The notes: generated by a model from the sequence alone, not told the origin. A DNA stretch of 47,656 bases from JAHEJV01 sp964653555 (GCA_964653555.1 CAZZFT010000019.1:1-47656); one strand, 5' to 3'; positions 16,686 to 26,009 are shown, counted from the stretch's first letter. Made by a program: numbers and translations.

Positions 16686-19600
16686 GTGGAGACCGGGGCG
16701 GAAGAGAGCAAGACAGGGCGTGGTCGCCGGCGATGGTGGATCGCCGGCGCCGTCTTCGTCATTGCCGTCGCCGCGCTCTGGCAGCTCGTCGAGCGCCTGG
16801 TCCAGGTCGACCAGTATCGGCCCCAGATCGAGCAGGAGCTCGCCGAGCTCACCGGGCTCTCCGTCGCGATCGGGAGCCTGCAACTCGCCTGGCGTCCGAT
16901 CCCCTGTCTCTCGGCGACCGACGTGACGATCGGGGAGGGCGACTTCCAGGCGGTTGCCGCACGAGTGGACGTCTATCCCGCGCTCCACACGCTGCTGTGG
17001 CGCGAGCTCGACATCCTCGACGTGGCGATCCGGGAGCTCTCCGTGACGCTGCCCGAGGACTCCGAGGCGGCCCAGAAGGCGGCGAGCGGAACCTGGGCCC
17101 ACGTCGAGGCCGCCCTCGACGAGCCCGACTCCGCCTCGCCTTCCTTCATCCGCGAGGTGGTGGTGCGCCGCGTCACCGCGCACGACCTCGTGCTCCGTCT
17201 CGGCGCCGGAAGCGACCCGGTCCTCGAGGGCAGCGTGACCGCGAAGGACGTGACCGGCGACCGGATCGGGCTCGCCCTGGAGGCGGCGGTCCCGGAACGG
17301 CTGCGCGCCAGCGCTCAAGGTGCCGTGGACCTGAGCGAGCCCGGCGCCGTGCAGGTCTCCTTCGAAGGCGATGTCGCGGCGGAGGGCGAGTCGCCCCTGA
17401 AGGCGGATTTCCAGGGACAGGCCCGGCTCGGCGGCGAACCGTCCGACACCGTGCAGCTCGAGATGTCTGGGGAAGGGCTGGCGCTGAGCGCGTCGGCCGA
17501 GCTGGGCGCCGCGACCGCTCTGCGCGTCGCCTCGCTGCGCGTGAAGGGCGCCGCCCTGCGCGAGCTGCTCGACCTCCTCGAGGGCGGGGGCGTGGATCTC
17601 TCCACCGGCGCCGACGCGACGCTGGAGGCGAGCGAGCTGCGCGTCGGCTTTCCGTCCGGCGCGTCCCCGCGCCTCGACTCGGGGACGATCGCGATCCGCG
17701 GCCTGGTCGCGAAGCGGGAGGGCGAGACGCTCGCAGACGACCTGCGCGCCGAAGCGAAGCTCGCCGACGGCGCGATCGAGGTGGAGTCGCTGCGCGGCGG
17801 TCCGCTGACGCTGCGCGGACGGATCGCACCCGACGCCGACTGGAGTCACGTCGAGCTCGCGCTCTCCGGGCAGCTCACCCTCGCCGACGCCTGGCTGCAC
17901 GGTCTCGGCGCTCCGGACAGCCTGCGCGACGTGCAGGGCGTGCTCGAGATCGACGAGCTCGCCGGCCGCTTCCCGCCCGAGTCGGGCAACGCGCCCGTGA
18001 CCGTGCGCGCCCATCTGCCCGATGGGTCGCTGCGCATCGTGTCCGACGGCTTCGAGGACTCCTTCTCGGCGATCCAGCTGACGCTCGGCATGCGCGAGGA
18101 TCGCGTGAGCGTGGACGGGAGCGTCCGCTCGGCGACGCTGGGTGCGATCACCACGACCGCGACCGCGGTGCCGAACGACGCGCTCCTGGAGGGGGAGCTG
18201 GTCTTCGACCTGGCGGGACTGGCGGGGTACATCCCCGACGAGTCGGCCCGCTCGCAGGTCGAACCGGTGCTGGCGTCCTACGGCCGCAGCCACGTCGGCT
18301 TCCGGCTGACGCCGATCTCCGGGGCCGACGGGGACTACCGGCTGCTGCTCGAGCGCTCCCAACCCCCGGATATCGACGCCGATCTCACCCTGCGCACGCA
18401 GCGGGATCCGTTCCTGGGCGACGTCGAGCTGACGGCGGACTTCCCCGCCGCGACGATGCACGGGATCCTGCCCCCCCATGCCCACGTGTCGGGGTCGACC
18501 CGGGCCCACTTGGAGCGCAACGGATCCAACGGCGCCCTGATCGGGACCTACGATCTGACGAACGCCGCGATCGCCACCGGCCACTTCGTGGAGAAGAAGC
18601 GCGGCGAGGTCCTGACGTTCGAGGTGGATCGCGAGGCGGAGAAGGGCAACTTCAGCTGGGCCCCGCGGCGCCTGTCGCTGACCTCGGCAACGGGCCGGGT
18701 GTCCTTCGCGATCGACGAGGGCAACCTCGTCGCCCCCGATCTGGACGTGGATCTCGCCGACTGGAGCTTCCTGCTCGTCGACACCGCACACGCCTCGGGG
18801 ACGATCCGCGGATCCTTCGACAGCCGGATCCCCAGCGCCCAGCTCGTCTTCTCCCACGTCGCCCTGCGCTTCTCGCCCGAGGTGGGGCTCGACTCGGTGG
18901 ACGGCACCGTCGCGCTCGACGGGGAGAAGTGGGGCGCGCAGGAGCTGCGCCTGCGCGGGGAGCAGACCGACGCCACGCTCGACGCCCAGCTCCTCGACAA
19001 CCGCCTCGAAGGCAAGCTCGCCGGGGCGAGCCTCGACGTGGACTTCGTACGCTTGCTGATCGGCGAGATCGAGGCGCTGCGCGGGGAGTCCGAGCCCGAG
19101 CCCGAGCGGCTCTCGGGCTCCTTCGTCGTCCAGCTCGATCGCGTGGGCATTGGCCACAGCGTCGGCAAGCGGCTGCACGCCCAGGTCGCGCTGAAGGACG
19201 GCGACGTCCAGGTGAGCAACTTCGGCTTCGAGACCGACCAGGGGGCGGTCACCGGCACGGCGAGCGTGGATGCCCGCGAGGGCGAGCCGTCCCAGCTCGC
19301 CCTGGAGTTCGAGGCCCGGAACCTCAGCGGCCCCTTCCTCGACGACCTGCTCGACGAGGAGCCGCGCGAGATCGAGGGAATCTTCGACGTCAAGGTCCGC
19401 TTCGAGGCGCCCCTGCGCGACGACCCGAAGGCGATGATGGCCGAAGCCAGCGGGGCGCTGGTGGCGAACGGTCGCAAGGGGACCTTCGGCCGCCTGGGCT
19501 TCGCCACGAAGCTGGTGACCGTGCTGCGCTCGACCGAGACGCTGCGCCTGAAGCTGCCGACCTTCCGGGACGAGGGCCTGGTCTTCGACGACACCTGGCT

Positions 19601-20162
19601 GGAGATGACGATGGACAAGGGACTGCTCAAGCTGAGCCGCTTCGATCTGGAGTCCACGAGCTATGCGGTCACGGCGACCGGCCAGATGGACTTCCGCCGC
19701 GAGCAGAGCAAGGTCCCGATCGAGGTGAACGCGATCAAAGGGCTGACCGGGATCGTGCAGTACATCCCCCTGGCCGGCGACGCGCTGAAGCTGGTGAACG
19801 TGCGCCTGGTGGCGACCGGCTCTCCCTACGACCTCAAGGTGGGGGTCGCGTCGATCCAGGATCAGCTGATCGGCGTCGGCATGGTCGGCCCGATGGCGGT
19901 GATCAACGGCGTCGGCGACGTGCTGCGCCTGATGCAGGGCAAGGGCTTGAAGAAGAACGGCGGCGGCAAGCTGACGCTGCCGCCGCCCCTGCCGGGCGAG
20001 GTGCCTGCGCCCGCGCCCGCCGCGACGACGACGGAGCCGGCGCCCGCGCTGGAGCCGGAGGCTCCCCCGACGAAGGACGCCGCCGGGGCGTCCCCGGCCG
20101 AGCCTCCCGCGGCTCCGCCTCCGCCGGAAGCGGCTCCCCCGTCACCGCCGGCCGACTCCTGA
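16686..20162 (+). CDS. AsmA family protein
   Basis: A 1158-residue protein with one N-terminal transmembrane helix (WWIAGAVFVIAVAALWQLV, about residues 17-35) and a very long periplasmic part rich in beta strands, as in AsmA and other repeating beta-groove proteins that help move phospholipids to the outer membrane. The N-terminal RYRPQIEQELAELTGLSV-type AsmA segment is present, and the C-terminal AsmA domain includes GTFGRLGFATKLVTVLRS and FDLESTSYAVTATGQMDF. The last about 60 residues are a Pro/Ala-rich tail. The start is GTG at 16686. A long antisense open frame here is a high-GC shadow. Confidence 0.87.
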   Translation: METGAEESKTGRGRRRWWIAGAVFVIAVAALWQLVERLVQVDQYRPQIEQELAELTGLSVAIGSLQLAWRPIPCLSATDVTIGEGDFQAVAARVDVYPALHTLLWRELDILDVAIRELSVTLPEDSEAAQKAASGTWAHVEAALDEPDSASPSFIREVVVRRVTAHDLVLRLGAGSDPVLEGSVTAKDVTGDRIGLALEAAVPERLRASAQGAVDLSEPGAVQVSFEGDVAAEGESPLKADFQGQARLGGEPSDTVQLEMSGEGLALSASAELGAATALRVASLRVKGAALRELLDLLEGGGVDLSTGADATLEASELRVGFPSGASPRLDSGTIAIRGLVAKREGETLADDLRAEAKLADGAIEVESLRGGPLTLRGRIAPDADWSHVELALSGQLTLADAWLHGLGAPDSLRDVQGVLEIDELAGRFPPESGNAPVTVRAHLPDGSLRIVSDGFEDSFSAIQLTLGMREDRVSVDGSVRSATLGAITTTATAVPNDALLEGELVFDLAGLAGYIPDESARSQVEPVLASYGRSHVGFRLTPISGADGDYRLLLERSQPPDIDADLTLRTQRDPFLGDVELTADFPAATMHGILPPHAHVSGSTRAHLERNGSNGALIGTYDLTNAAIATGHFVEKKRGEVLTFEVDREAEKGNFSWAPRRLSLTSATGRVSFAIDEGNLVAPDLDVDLADWSFLLVDTAHASGTIRGSFDSRIPSAQLVFSHVALRFSPEVGLDSVDGTVALDGEKWGAQELRLRGEQTDATLDAQLLDNRLEGKLAGASLDVDFVRLLIGEIEALRGESEPEPERLSGSFVVQLDRVGIGHSVGKRLHAQVALKDGDVQVSNFGFETDQGAVTGTASVDAREGEPSQLALEFEARNLSGPFLDDLLDEEPREIEGIFDVKVRFEAPLRDDPKAMMAEASGALVANGRKGTFGRLGFATKLVTVLRSTETLRLKLPTFRDEGLVFDDTWLEMTMDKGLLKLSRFDLESTSYAVTATGQMDFRREQSKVPIEVNAIKGLTGIVQYIPLAGDALKLVNVRLVATGSPYDLKVGVASIQDQLIGVGMVGPMAVINGVGDVLRLMQGKGLKKNGGGKLTLPPPLPGEVPAPAPAATTTEPAPALEPEAPPTKDAAGASPAEPPAAPPPPEAAPPSPPADS

Positions 20163-20209
20163 TCCCGCGGCCGGTCCGGACGGGGCGCGCCCGCCGGGTG
20201 CTGGCTCGG

Positions 20210-20228
20210 TGTATGACAATGAAGTACA
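20210..20228. promoter_or_regulatory. Inverted repeat TGTA-N11-TACA, possible operator
   Basis: An AT-rich island in high-GC sequence, just upstream of the ribbon-helix-helix gene, holds TGTA at 20210-20213 and TACA at 20225-20228. The position and symmetry suit autoregulation by a ribbon-helix-helix protein, but this is inference. Confidence 0.3.
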
Positions 20229-20238
20229 AACTTGGCCG

Positions 20239-20754
20239 ATGTCGGAGCGCAGCGGCGGCCGGGACCGGAAGGACCGCATGGTCCAGGCGCGGATCCCGGA
20301 GCAGCTCGACCGGGAGCTGAGGAATCGCGCCCAACGCCTGGGGATCTCGGTCTCCACGGTGGTCCGCAATGCGCTGCTGCACACCTTCGATCTGGTCGAG
20401 GGGCTCGTGACCGACAGCGCCCAGATCGCGCGGGCCCTCGGCGAGTCGGGGCGTTCCCGCTCGGCGGACGCCTCCCGGAAGCGACCGCTCTCGCGCGACG
20501 CGGACCGGGCCGACCCCGGGATCGTGGGCTGGCAGAACCTGACGCTCCACCGCAACGCGGTGTGCGAGGACTGCAACGCGGTGCTGGAGCGCGGCGCGCG
20601 CGCGGCAATCGGCGTGCCGTCAGGAGCGCGACCGGTCGTCCTCTGCTCCGCGTGCCTCGCCGCGCTGGCGCGCCCCGCGCGCGAGCGGCCGCAGGGAGCG
20701 CGCGCTCGCGCGCGGACGCGAGGTCCGCGCGTGCGCTCGCGACCCAAGGGATAG
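20239..20754 (+). CDS. Ribbon-helix-helix protein with C-terminal Cys4 knuckle
   Basis: A 171-residue probable DNA-binding protein. Residues 14-55 fit a ribbon-helix-helix fold: strand MVQARIPEQL, helix DRELRNRAQRLG, then SVSTVVRNALLHTF. The C-terminal part carries two CxxC pairs, Cys109/Cys112 in CEDCN and Cys136/Cys139 in CSAC, which could bind zinc, followed by a very basic Arg-rich tail. The ATG at 20239 is chosen; a GTG at 20209 would extend the protein by 10 residues over the AT-rich operator-like element. It lies between the AsmA and lipase genes. Target is unknown. Confidence 0.75.
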   Translation: MSERSGGRDRKDRMVQARIPEQLDRELRNRAQRLGISVSTVVRNALLHTFDLVEGLVTDSAQIARALGESGRSRSADASRKRPLSRDADRADPGIVGWQNLTLHRNAVCEDCNAVLERGARAAIGVPSGARPVVLCSACLAALARPARERPQGARARARTRGPRVRSRPKG

Positions 20755-20782
20755 CGGTCCGCAGCGCTCTGGAGGGAGGCGC

Positions 20783-22018
20783 ATGTCCGTAACGATCCGA
20801 TCTCTTCGCGGTGTGGGCCGACTCGCCTTCGACGGGCTGGGGGGTCTGACGAGCGTCGTCGAGCAGATGCACGAGACGATCGCGCGGCGGCCGGCTCCCT
20901 GGTCGCGGTCCTCCGCCGATCCCCGCGCGACGCACGCCCACGGCCCGATCGCCGTCGCCGTCTATGCGGCGATCCGCGGCGTCGAGGCAGTGCTGGGGGA
21001 GGGCCTCGACCGCTCGCTCGCGGTGCTGGGCGACGCGCCCGGGGCTCCCCGGCGCGCCGACGTGCCGACGGCGGCCGTGGCGGCTCTCAACGGCGTGTGC
21101 GGCGACTACCTCGAGGACACCGGCAATCCGCTCGCGATCCCGATGACGTTCACGACGCCAGGGCACGAGCTCGAGCCGACGCCCGACGCCCTGGCGCGGA
21201 CGCTTTCCGGGGCGAGCGCGCGCATCGTCCTGCTCGTGCACGGTCTGGGGCTCAGCGAGCATTGCTGGCGGCGCCGCGGGCGCCCGTGGCTCGGGGAGCG
21301 TCTGCGCGACGAGCGCGGCTTCACGCCGGTGTACCTGCGTTACAACACCGGCCGACACGTCTCCACCAACGGCCGGGAGCTGGCGGAGGCCCTGGAGCGG
21401 CTGGTGGCCGCCTGGCCGATGCCCGTGTCGTCTCTGGTCCTGGTCGGGCACAGCATGGGCGGGCTGGTGATCCGGAGCGCCTGCCGGTACGGGGAGCAGG
21501 AGGGGAGGGCCTGGCTGGATCGCCTGACCCACGCGGTCTACCTCGGAACTCCCCATCACGGATCCCCCCTCGAGAAGGGCGGCCATCTCCTCGACCGCCT
21601 CCTGCGGATCTCTCCTTACTCGGCCCCCCTTGCCCTCGGGCGCAGCGCGGGCATCCGCGATCTGCGCCACGGCGACCTGCTCGACGAAGACTGGCAGGGG
21701 CGGGAGGCGGGCCGGCCGGCGCCGGATTCGCGTCCTCCGGTGCCGCTCGCGGTGGGCGTCGAGCACTGCTTCGCCGCGGCGACGATCGGGCAGCGTCCCT
21801 CGGATCTGCGCGGTCGCTTGCTCGGAGACCTGCTCGTGCGCGCGGGCAGTGCCGTGGGCACGCGCGTCGCGGGGTCGGAGACCGCCCCCGTGCGGTCCGA
21901 GCGCCGGCGCATCTTCCATTCGATGAACCACTTCGACCTGCTCGACCATCCCGCCGTCCAGCGTCAGGTCGTCGAGTGGCTGGACTCCGCGCCTCCGCGC
22001 GGCGGCGCAGTCCGCTAG
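20783..22018 (+). CDS. Alpha/beta hydrolase, lipase-like (PGAP1/esterase group)
   Basis: A 411-residue alpha/beta hydrolase. The nucleophile elbow is GHSMGG with Ser224, the oxyanion strand is IVLLVHGLGLSEHCW, and YLGTPHHGSPLEKGG resembles triacylglycerol lipases and PGAP1-like esterases. The closing histidine is probably in HSMNHFDLLDHPAV. There is no signal peptide, so it is likely cytosolic; the first about 130 residues are an unusual helical extension. A strong GGAGGGAGG precedes the ATG. It may act on storage lipid or polyester, which is inference. Confidence 0.83.
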   Translation: MSVTIRSLRGVGRLAFDGLGGLTSVVEQMHETIARRPAPWSRSSADPRATHAHGPIAVAVYAAIRGVEAVLGEGLDRSLAVLGDAPGAPRRADVPTAAVAALNGVCGDYLEDTGNPLAIPMTFTTPGHELEPTPDALARTLSGASARIVLLVHGLGLSEHCWRRRGRPWLGERLRDERGFTPVYLRYNTGRHVSTNGRELAEALERLVAAWPMPVSSLVLVGHSMGGLVIRSACRYGEQEGRAWLDRLTHAVYLGTPHHGSPLEKGGHLLDRLLRISPYSAPLALGRSAGIRDLRHGDLLDEDWQGREAGRPAPDSRPPVPLAVGVEHCFAAATIGQRPSDLRGRLLGDLLVRAGSAVGTRVAGSETAPVRSERRRIFHSMNHFDLLDHPAVQRQVVEWLDSAPPRGGAVR

Positions 22019-22140
22019 CGCGGTCGAGCGGACGCGGAAGCAGCGTGGCGGCCGGAGCCGGAATCGCGGCGCAGACGCCGGCCCGGCTCGCACCGCGCGC
22101 GCGGCCCGCTACGCTGCGACGCCACCGGGAGGAGTCCGCC

Positions 22141-22593
22141 GTGTCCCGTCCCCTCGCGATCCTGACGCTGGCGCTCGCCGCCGGCCTCGTCGTCCCGTCG
22201 CCGCCCGTCGCCGCCGACGGAGCCGAGATCCACGTCTACAAGTCCGCCACCTGTGGATGCTGCAGCAAGTGGGTGGACCATCTGCGCGCCGAGGGGTTCC
22301 GGGTCCAGACCACTGACGTGGACGACCTCGAGCGCCTGAAGCTCGAGAACGGAATCCCGGCCCGGCTCTCCGCCTGTCACACGGCCTTCGTGGACGGCTA
22401 CTTCCTCGAAGGCCACGTGCCCGCGGCCGACGTGGCGCGATTGCTAGCGGAGCGGCCGCGGATCGCGGGGCTCGCCGTCCCGGGAATGCCCATCGGCTCG
22501 CCCGGCATGGAGGGACCCGACCCCGAGCGCTACCAGGTCTTCGCCTTCGGCCTCGACGGCCAGGTCTCGGTCTTCGCGACCCACGGCCCCTGA
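22141..22593 (+). CDS. DUF411 domain metal-binding protein
   Basis: A 150-residue periplasmic protein with a signal peptide ending near PPVAADG. The DUF411 core follows: HVYKSATCGCCSKWVDHLRAEGF-type sequence with Cys38, Cys40 and Cys41, then SACHTAFVDGYFLEGHVP and GLAVPGMPIGSPGME. Family members are linked with copper or other metal handling. The start is GTG at 22141 with GGGAGGAG upstream. It stands between a lipase and a cyclase gene, with no copper pump in view. Confidence 0.88.
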   Translation: MSRPLAILTLALAAGLVVPSPPVAADGAEIHVYKSATCGCCSKWVDHLRAEGFRVQTTDVDDLERLKLENGIPARLSACHTAFVDGYFLEGHVPAADVARLLAERPRIAGLAVPGMPIGSPGMEGPDPERYQVFAFGLDGQVSVFATHGP

Positions 22594-22677
22594 GCGCACA
22601 ATCCGGCATGCGGATGGATGGGCGCCACGCCAACCGGATCCCGCCGCCGAACGACGGCCACGGGTAGCGGGTCGTCC

Positions 22678-24861
22678 ATGCCTGCTTCGCTCGGCACCCG
22701 TACGCCCGCCATCCACACGCTGCTGCTGTGCGACCTCGTGGCCAGTACGCAGCTCGTCGAGCGAGTCGGGGACGCGACGGCTGCCGACCTGCTCGCCCGT
22801 CACGACCGCCTCGCTCGTGACCTCATGTCCACGTTCCGTGGCCGGGAGATCGACAAGAGCGACGGCTTCCTGGTGCTGTTCGAGCGACCCATCGAGGCCG
22901 TTCGCTTCGCGATCGCCTATCAAGCCGAGCTGCGGTCGCTCGGCACCGCCTTTGCCTCGGCCATGACCTCGCGCGTCGGCATCCACCTGGGCGAAGTCGT
23001 GTTGCGCGAGAACGCGCCGGAAGATGTCGCGCGCGGCGCGAAGCCCCTCGAAGTGGAAGGGCTGGCCAAGGCGATTGCAGCGCGCGTCATGTCGCTCGCG
23101 GGCGACGGTCGGATCTTGCTCACCCGTGTCGCCTACGACGTCGCGCGGCGCGCCTCGGTGGGCACGGAGGAGGGATCGCCGCTGCAGTGGGCCGTTCACG
23201 GGCGCTATCGCTTGGCCGGGGTGGAGGATCTCGTCGAGGTCTGCGAAGTCGCGGAGCCCGGCGCAGCGACGCTTCAGCCGCCGGAGAGCTCGGAGAAGGC
23301 ACGGCGCGCAGACGACGAAGACACACGCCAGACGGCCGCGGGAGCCGCCGCGGTGATGGCGACCGCGGCGAGCCCTGCCGAGCCCGTTCTCGCCGTCCTG
23401 GCCTTCGACAATCTGTCGAGCGATCCGGAGATGCAGTTCTTCTCGGACGGCGTCAGTGAGGAGATCATCCAGCGCCTGTCGCGGGGAGCGAAGCTCAAGG
23501 TGATCGGCCGCACGTCGAGCTTCCAGTTCCGCGGCGAGCGCAAGGCCGACGCAGCGCGGAGCCTCCACTGCTCGCACGTCCTCGACGGCTCCATCCGCCG
23601 CGCCGCGGGGCGCGTGCGGATCAGTGCCCATCTGGTCGAGGCGTCGTCCTCGACGACCTTGTGGTCGGATCGCTACGACCGCGGCCTGGAGGACATCTTC
23701 GCGGTCCAGGACGAGCTCTCCGAGAGCATCGCCGGAGCGCTCCATCAGGCGTTCTCGAGCTTCTCGACCCGGGCGGTCGATCCGGCCGTCTACGACCTCT
23801 ACCTGCGTGCCAGCCCGAAGTCGTACGCACCGGACGAGCTTCGGGCGGACGTCGGCCTGCTGGAGGTCGTCACCGAGCGCGCGCCGCACTTCGCCGAGGC
23901 CTGGGGAAGGCTCGCCTACCTGCGAGCCTTCCTGCACCTCTATCTGCCCTTTGCCGATCGCGCCGCGAGCGCCGGCCTCGTGGCGAGCGAGGCGGCCCGC
24001 GCCCTGGCGCTCGATCCGCAGAACGTCGACGCCCTGACGGGGCAGCTCTTCGTGGTCCCGCCCTTCGGGCGCTTCGTCGAGATCGACGCGCTGATCGAGC
24101 GCATCCGACGGGCGCCCGCCTCGGGCGACGGACGCCGATACGTCGGCTGGACCCTGCGGACGATGGGCCGGGTTCGCGAGAGCCTCGAAGAGACCGAGCG
24201 CGAATATCGATTGGACGCGCTGGATCCGATGTCCGCGAATGGACTGGCACTCGCGCGAATGGCCGCAGGACGCGTCGCGGAGGCGGTGCCGATCTACGAG
24301 GACCTCGTGGCGCGCGTGCCCGACATGAGCTTCCCCGTGTCGAGCCTGCTGCGGGCCCATGCCTTCCAGGAGGACTGGGCGGCGGTCGACCGCTTGCTGG
24401 AGCTCGCGGCGAAGCGCCAGCTGCGCGAGTTCCAGGACGGGCTGCCGTTCATCCGCGCCAAGCGCGACCCCACGCCGGAGAACATCGAGGGCATTCGAGG
24501 CGCGCTGGAGACCCATGTCGCCCGGACGGGATGCGTCGACGTCTCCCGTCTCGTCTACGCGGCGCATCTGGGCCTCGTCGACGACGCCTACCGCGCCGCG
24601 GAGACCGCGCGTCTGGGCCCCGCCGGGACCCGCGACGACATCATGGGCCCGGACGCCTACCGCACCGCGCTGCTGTTCCAGGCCGGCATGCCGGAAATGC
24701 GCAACGATGCGCGCTTCCCGCGCCTGTGCGCGCGGCTGGGGCTGGTCGAGTTCTGGATGGCGACGGGGAAGTGGCCCGACTGCGCGGGCGAGGTCCCCTA
24801 CGATTTCGAGGCCGAGTGCGCGAAGGTGCGCGACGTCCCGAAGGAGGAGTTCGGGTTCTGA
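22678..24861 (+). CDS. Class III cyclase with TolB-like and TPR regions (mod_pep_cyc-like)
   Basis: A 727-residue signalling-type protein. The N-terminal cyclase domain (about residues 12-190) has the metal Asp19 in LLCDLVASTQLVERVG and Lys60 with Asp62 in IDKSDGFLVLFERP, then SRVGIHLGEVV and AIAARVMSLAG. The usual Asn two turns before the AAR arginine is absent, so full catalysis is not assured. A linker leads to a FlgO/TolB-N-like domain (VLAVLAFDNLSSDPEMQFFSDGV..., HVLDGSIRRAAGRVRISAHLV) and then TPR-like helices. The cyclase part closely resembles proteins NCBI names 'putative peptide modification system cyclase'; this is from memory. The ATG at 22678 is chosen over one at 22618. Confidence 0.82.
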   Translation: MPASLGTRTPAIHTLLLCDLVASTQLVERVGDATAADLLARHDRLARDLMSTFRGREIDKSDGFLVLFERPIEAVRFAIAYQAELRSLGTAFASAMTSRVGIHLGEVVLRENAPEDVARGAKPLEVEGLAKAIAARVMSLAGDGRILLTRVAYDVARRASVGTEEGSPLQWAVHGRYRLAGVEDLVEVCEVAEPGAATLQPPESSEKARRADDEDTRQTAAGAAAVMATAASPAEPVLAVLAFDNLSSDPEMQFFSDGVSEEIIQRLSRGAKLKVIGRTSSFQFRGERKADAARSLHCSHVLDGSIRRAAGRVRISAHLVEASSSTTLWSDRYDRGLEDIFAVQDELSESIAGALHQAFSSFSTRAVDPAVYDLYLRASPKSYAPDELRADVGLLEVVTERAPHFAEAWGRLAYLRAFLHLYLPFADRAASAGLVASEAARALALDPQNVDALTGQLFVVPPFGRFVEIDALIERIRRAPASGDGRRYVGWTLRTMGRVRESLEETEREYRLDALDPMSANGLALARMAAGRVAEAVPIYEDLVARVPDMSFPVSSLLRAHAFQEDWAAVDRLLELAAKRQLREFQDGLPFIRAKRDPTPENIEGIRGALETHVARTGCVDVSRLVYAAHLGLVDDAYRAAETARLGPAGTRDDIMGPDAYRTALLFQAGMPEMRNDARFPRLCARLGLVEFWMATGKWPDCAGEVPYDFEAECAKVRDVPKEEFGF

Positions 24862-25380
24862 CCGGGCTCCGTGCCGAGAGGTCCTCGCTCCGGACGTGGA
24901 GGTGGCGCATCAGGAAGCGCCGCAGGCGCTGGGAGATCTCGATCCACTCGGCGACGGTGGGCGAGTGGCCGCCGCCTTCGATCAGGTAGCCCTCGTACGG
25001 CTTCCCGAGCAGATCGAGCATCGTCTTCATCCGGCGGTAGTGCTCGACGTTCACCACGGGATCCTCGGTCCCCTGNNNNNNNNNNNNNNNNNNNNNNNNN
25101 NNNNNNNNNNNNNNNNNNNNNNNNNNNNNNNNNNNNNNNNNNNNNNNNNNNNNNNNNNNNNNNNNNNNNNNNNNNTCGTCTTCATCCGGCGGTAGTGCTC
25201 GACGTTCACCACGGGATCCTCGGTCCCCTGGATCAACAGCGCCGGAACGCGGATCACCGCAGCGCGGTAGACCGGTGAGATGGCGATCAGGCCCTCGTAG
25301 TCGTTCTCCACGTCCCCGATGTGCTTCGCGAAGTACTCGGAGCGGCCAGCGAGGATGACAGGCGGTCGCGTGTTGGGAGA
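24641..25380 (-). pseudogene. S9-type peptidase/alpha-beta hydrolase, 5'-truncated fragment across an assembly gap
   Basis: The minus strand encodes the C-terminal part of a prolyl-oligopeptidase-like hydrolase: PVILAGRSEYFAKHIGD, then YEGLIAISPVYRA, VPALLIQGTEDPVVNVEHY with the acid position, and GYLIEGGGHSP with the catalytic His. The serine part is missing: the frame is closed by TAG at 25381-25383, next to a drop in GC. If the N-gap and one copy of its 55-base flank are removed, the two halves join in frame. The frame stays open past the cyclase stop to 24641, so the natural C-terminus may be lost too. It is a broken gene or a chimeric join, not a working enzyme. Confidence 0.7.
25076..25175. 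other. Assembly gap (100 N)
   Basis: A scaffold gap of 100 N. The 55 bases before it (25021-25075) are identical to the 55 after it (25176-25230), so it most likely represents two overlapping contigs rather than missing sequence. Confidence 0.97.
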
Positions 25381-25420
25381 CTATTAGGAGGATTCGATCG
25401 TCGCACCAGGGCGAGACATT

Positions 25421-26009
25421 GTGACCTACTGGCTCTTCTCCAGACGTACTCTAACCGTAGTTCTCGTTTCGCTGATCGCATTCGTTGGTTGCTCAACGAA
25501 TGCGCCCAGCTACTCGCTCCCAAAAGTGACGCCCGAAACAGTATTCGTCGTACCAGGCCCGAAGGAATCGTCACTTTCATACGACGGACCGACAGACTTC
25601 CCTGCACTCTTCGCCGAGTATCTCGCCGGCGACTCTTCAGTCGCGCGGAATTTCGGCCACCGCTAGTCGCGATGCTTCTTGCCCTGAATTCGCGCGTTGT
25701 GTACTACTCACTAACCTCATAGAGATTGATCCTGGAAGCTGGAACCTGCGTTTCTGGATCGGCTTTGGTGCAGGACGCGCTCTCATCCGAGCCAGCACCA
25801 TCCTCAAGAGCGGACCGTCAATCCTGTACGATCACGAGTATCAGGGCCGCTCGCTGACGTGGCAGTCTGACGAGGACATTCTCCGCCGGACCCTCTCGAA
25901 GATCGCGAATACAGCAGCGAGAGATCTAGCGGTAAGGTTGCGATCGGCCGCACAGCGCAGCGATGCGGTCTCGGGCAAACCCTCGGACGCAAACGAGGTG
26001 CAGCGGTAA
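25421..26009 (+). pseudogene. DUF4410-like lipoprotein, frameshifted
   Basis: The first frame starts at GTG 25421 and gives a classical lipoprotein signal, TLTVVLVSLIAFVGC, then ...FPALFAEYLAGDSS and stops at 25666. Dropping one base near 25634 switches to the frame that continues LQSRGISATASRDASCPEF..., LIEIDPGSWNLRFWIGFGAG, then RSLTWQSDEDILRRTLSKIA and a TAA at 26007. Together they make about 195 residues, matching the DUF4410 pattern (lipoprotein, YLA..L...G, then a glycine-rich IGFGAGR strand). The base composition is far less GC-rich than the neighbours, which suggests transfer. It could be a real pseudogene or a single-base assembly error. Confidence 0.6.

Noticed and set aside
16641..19178. 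An 845-codon open frame antisense to the AsmA gene
   Set aside because: High-GC shadow of the AsmA reading frame; no family motifs, unusual residue composition, and the sense strand encodes a recognisable protein.
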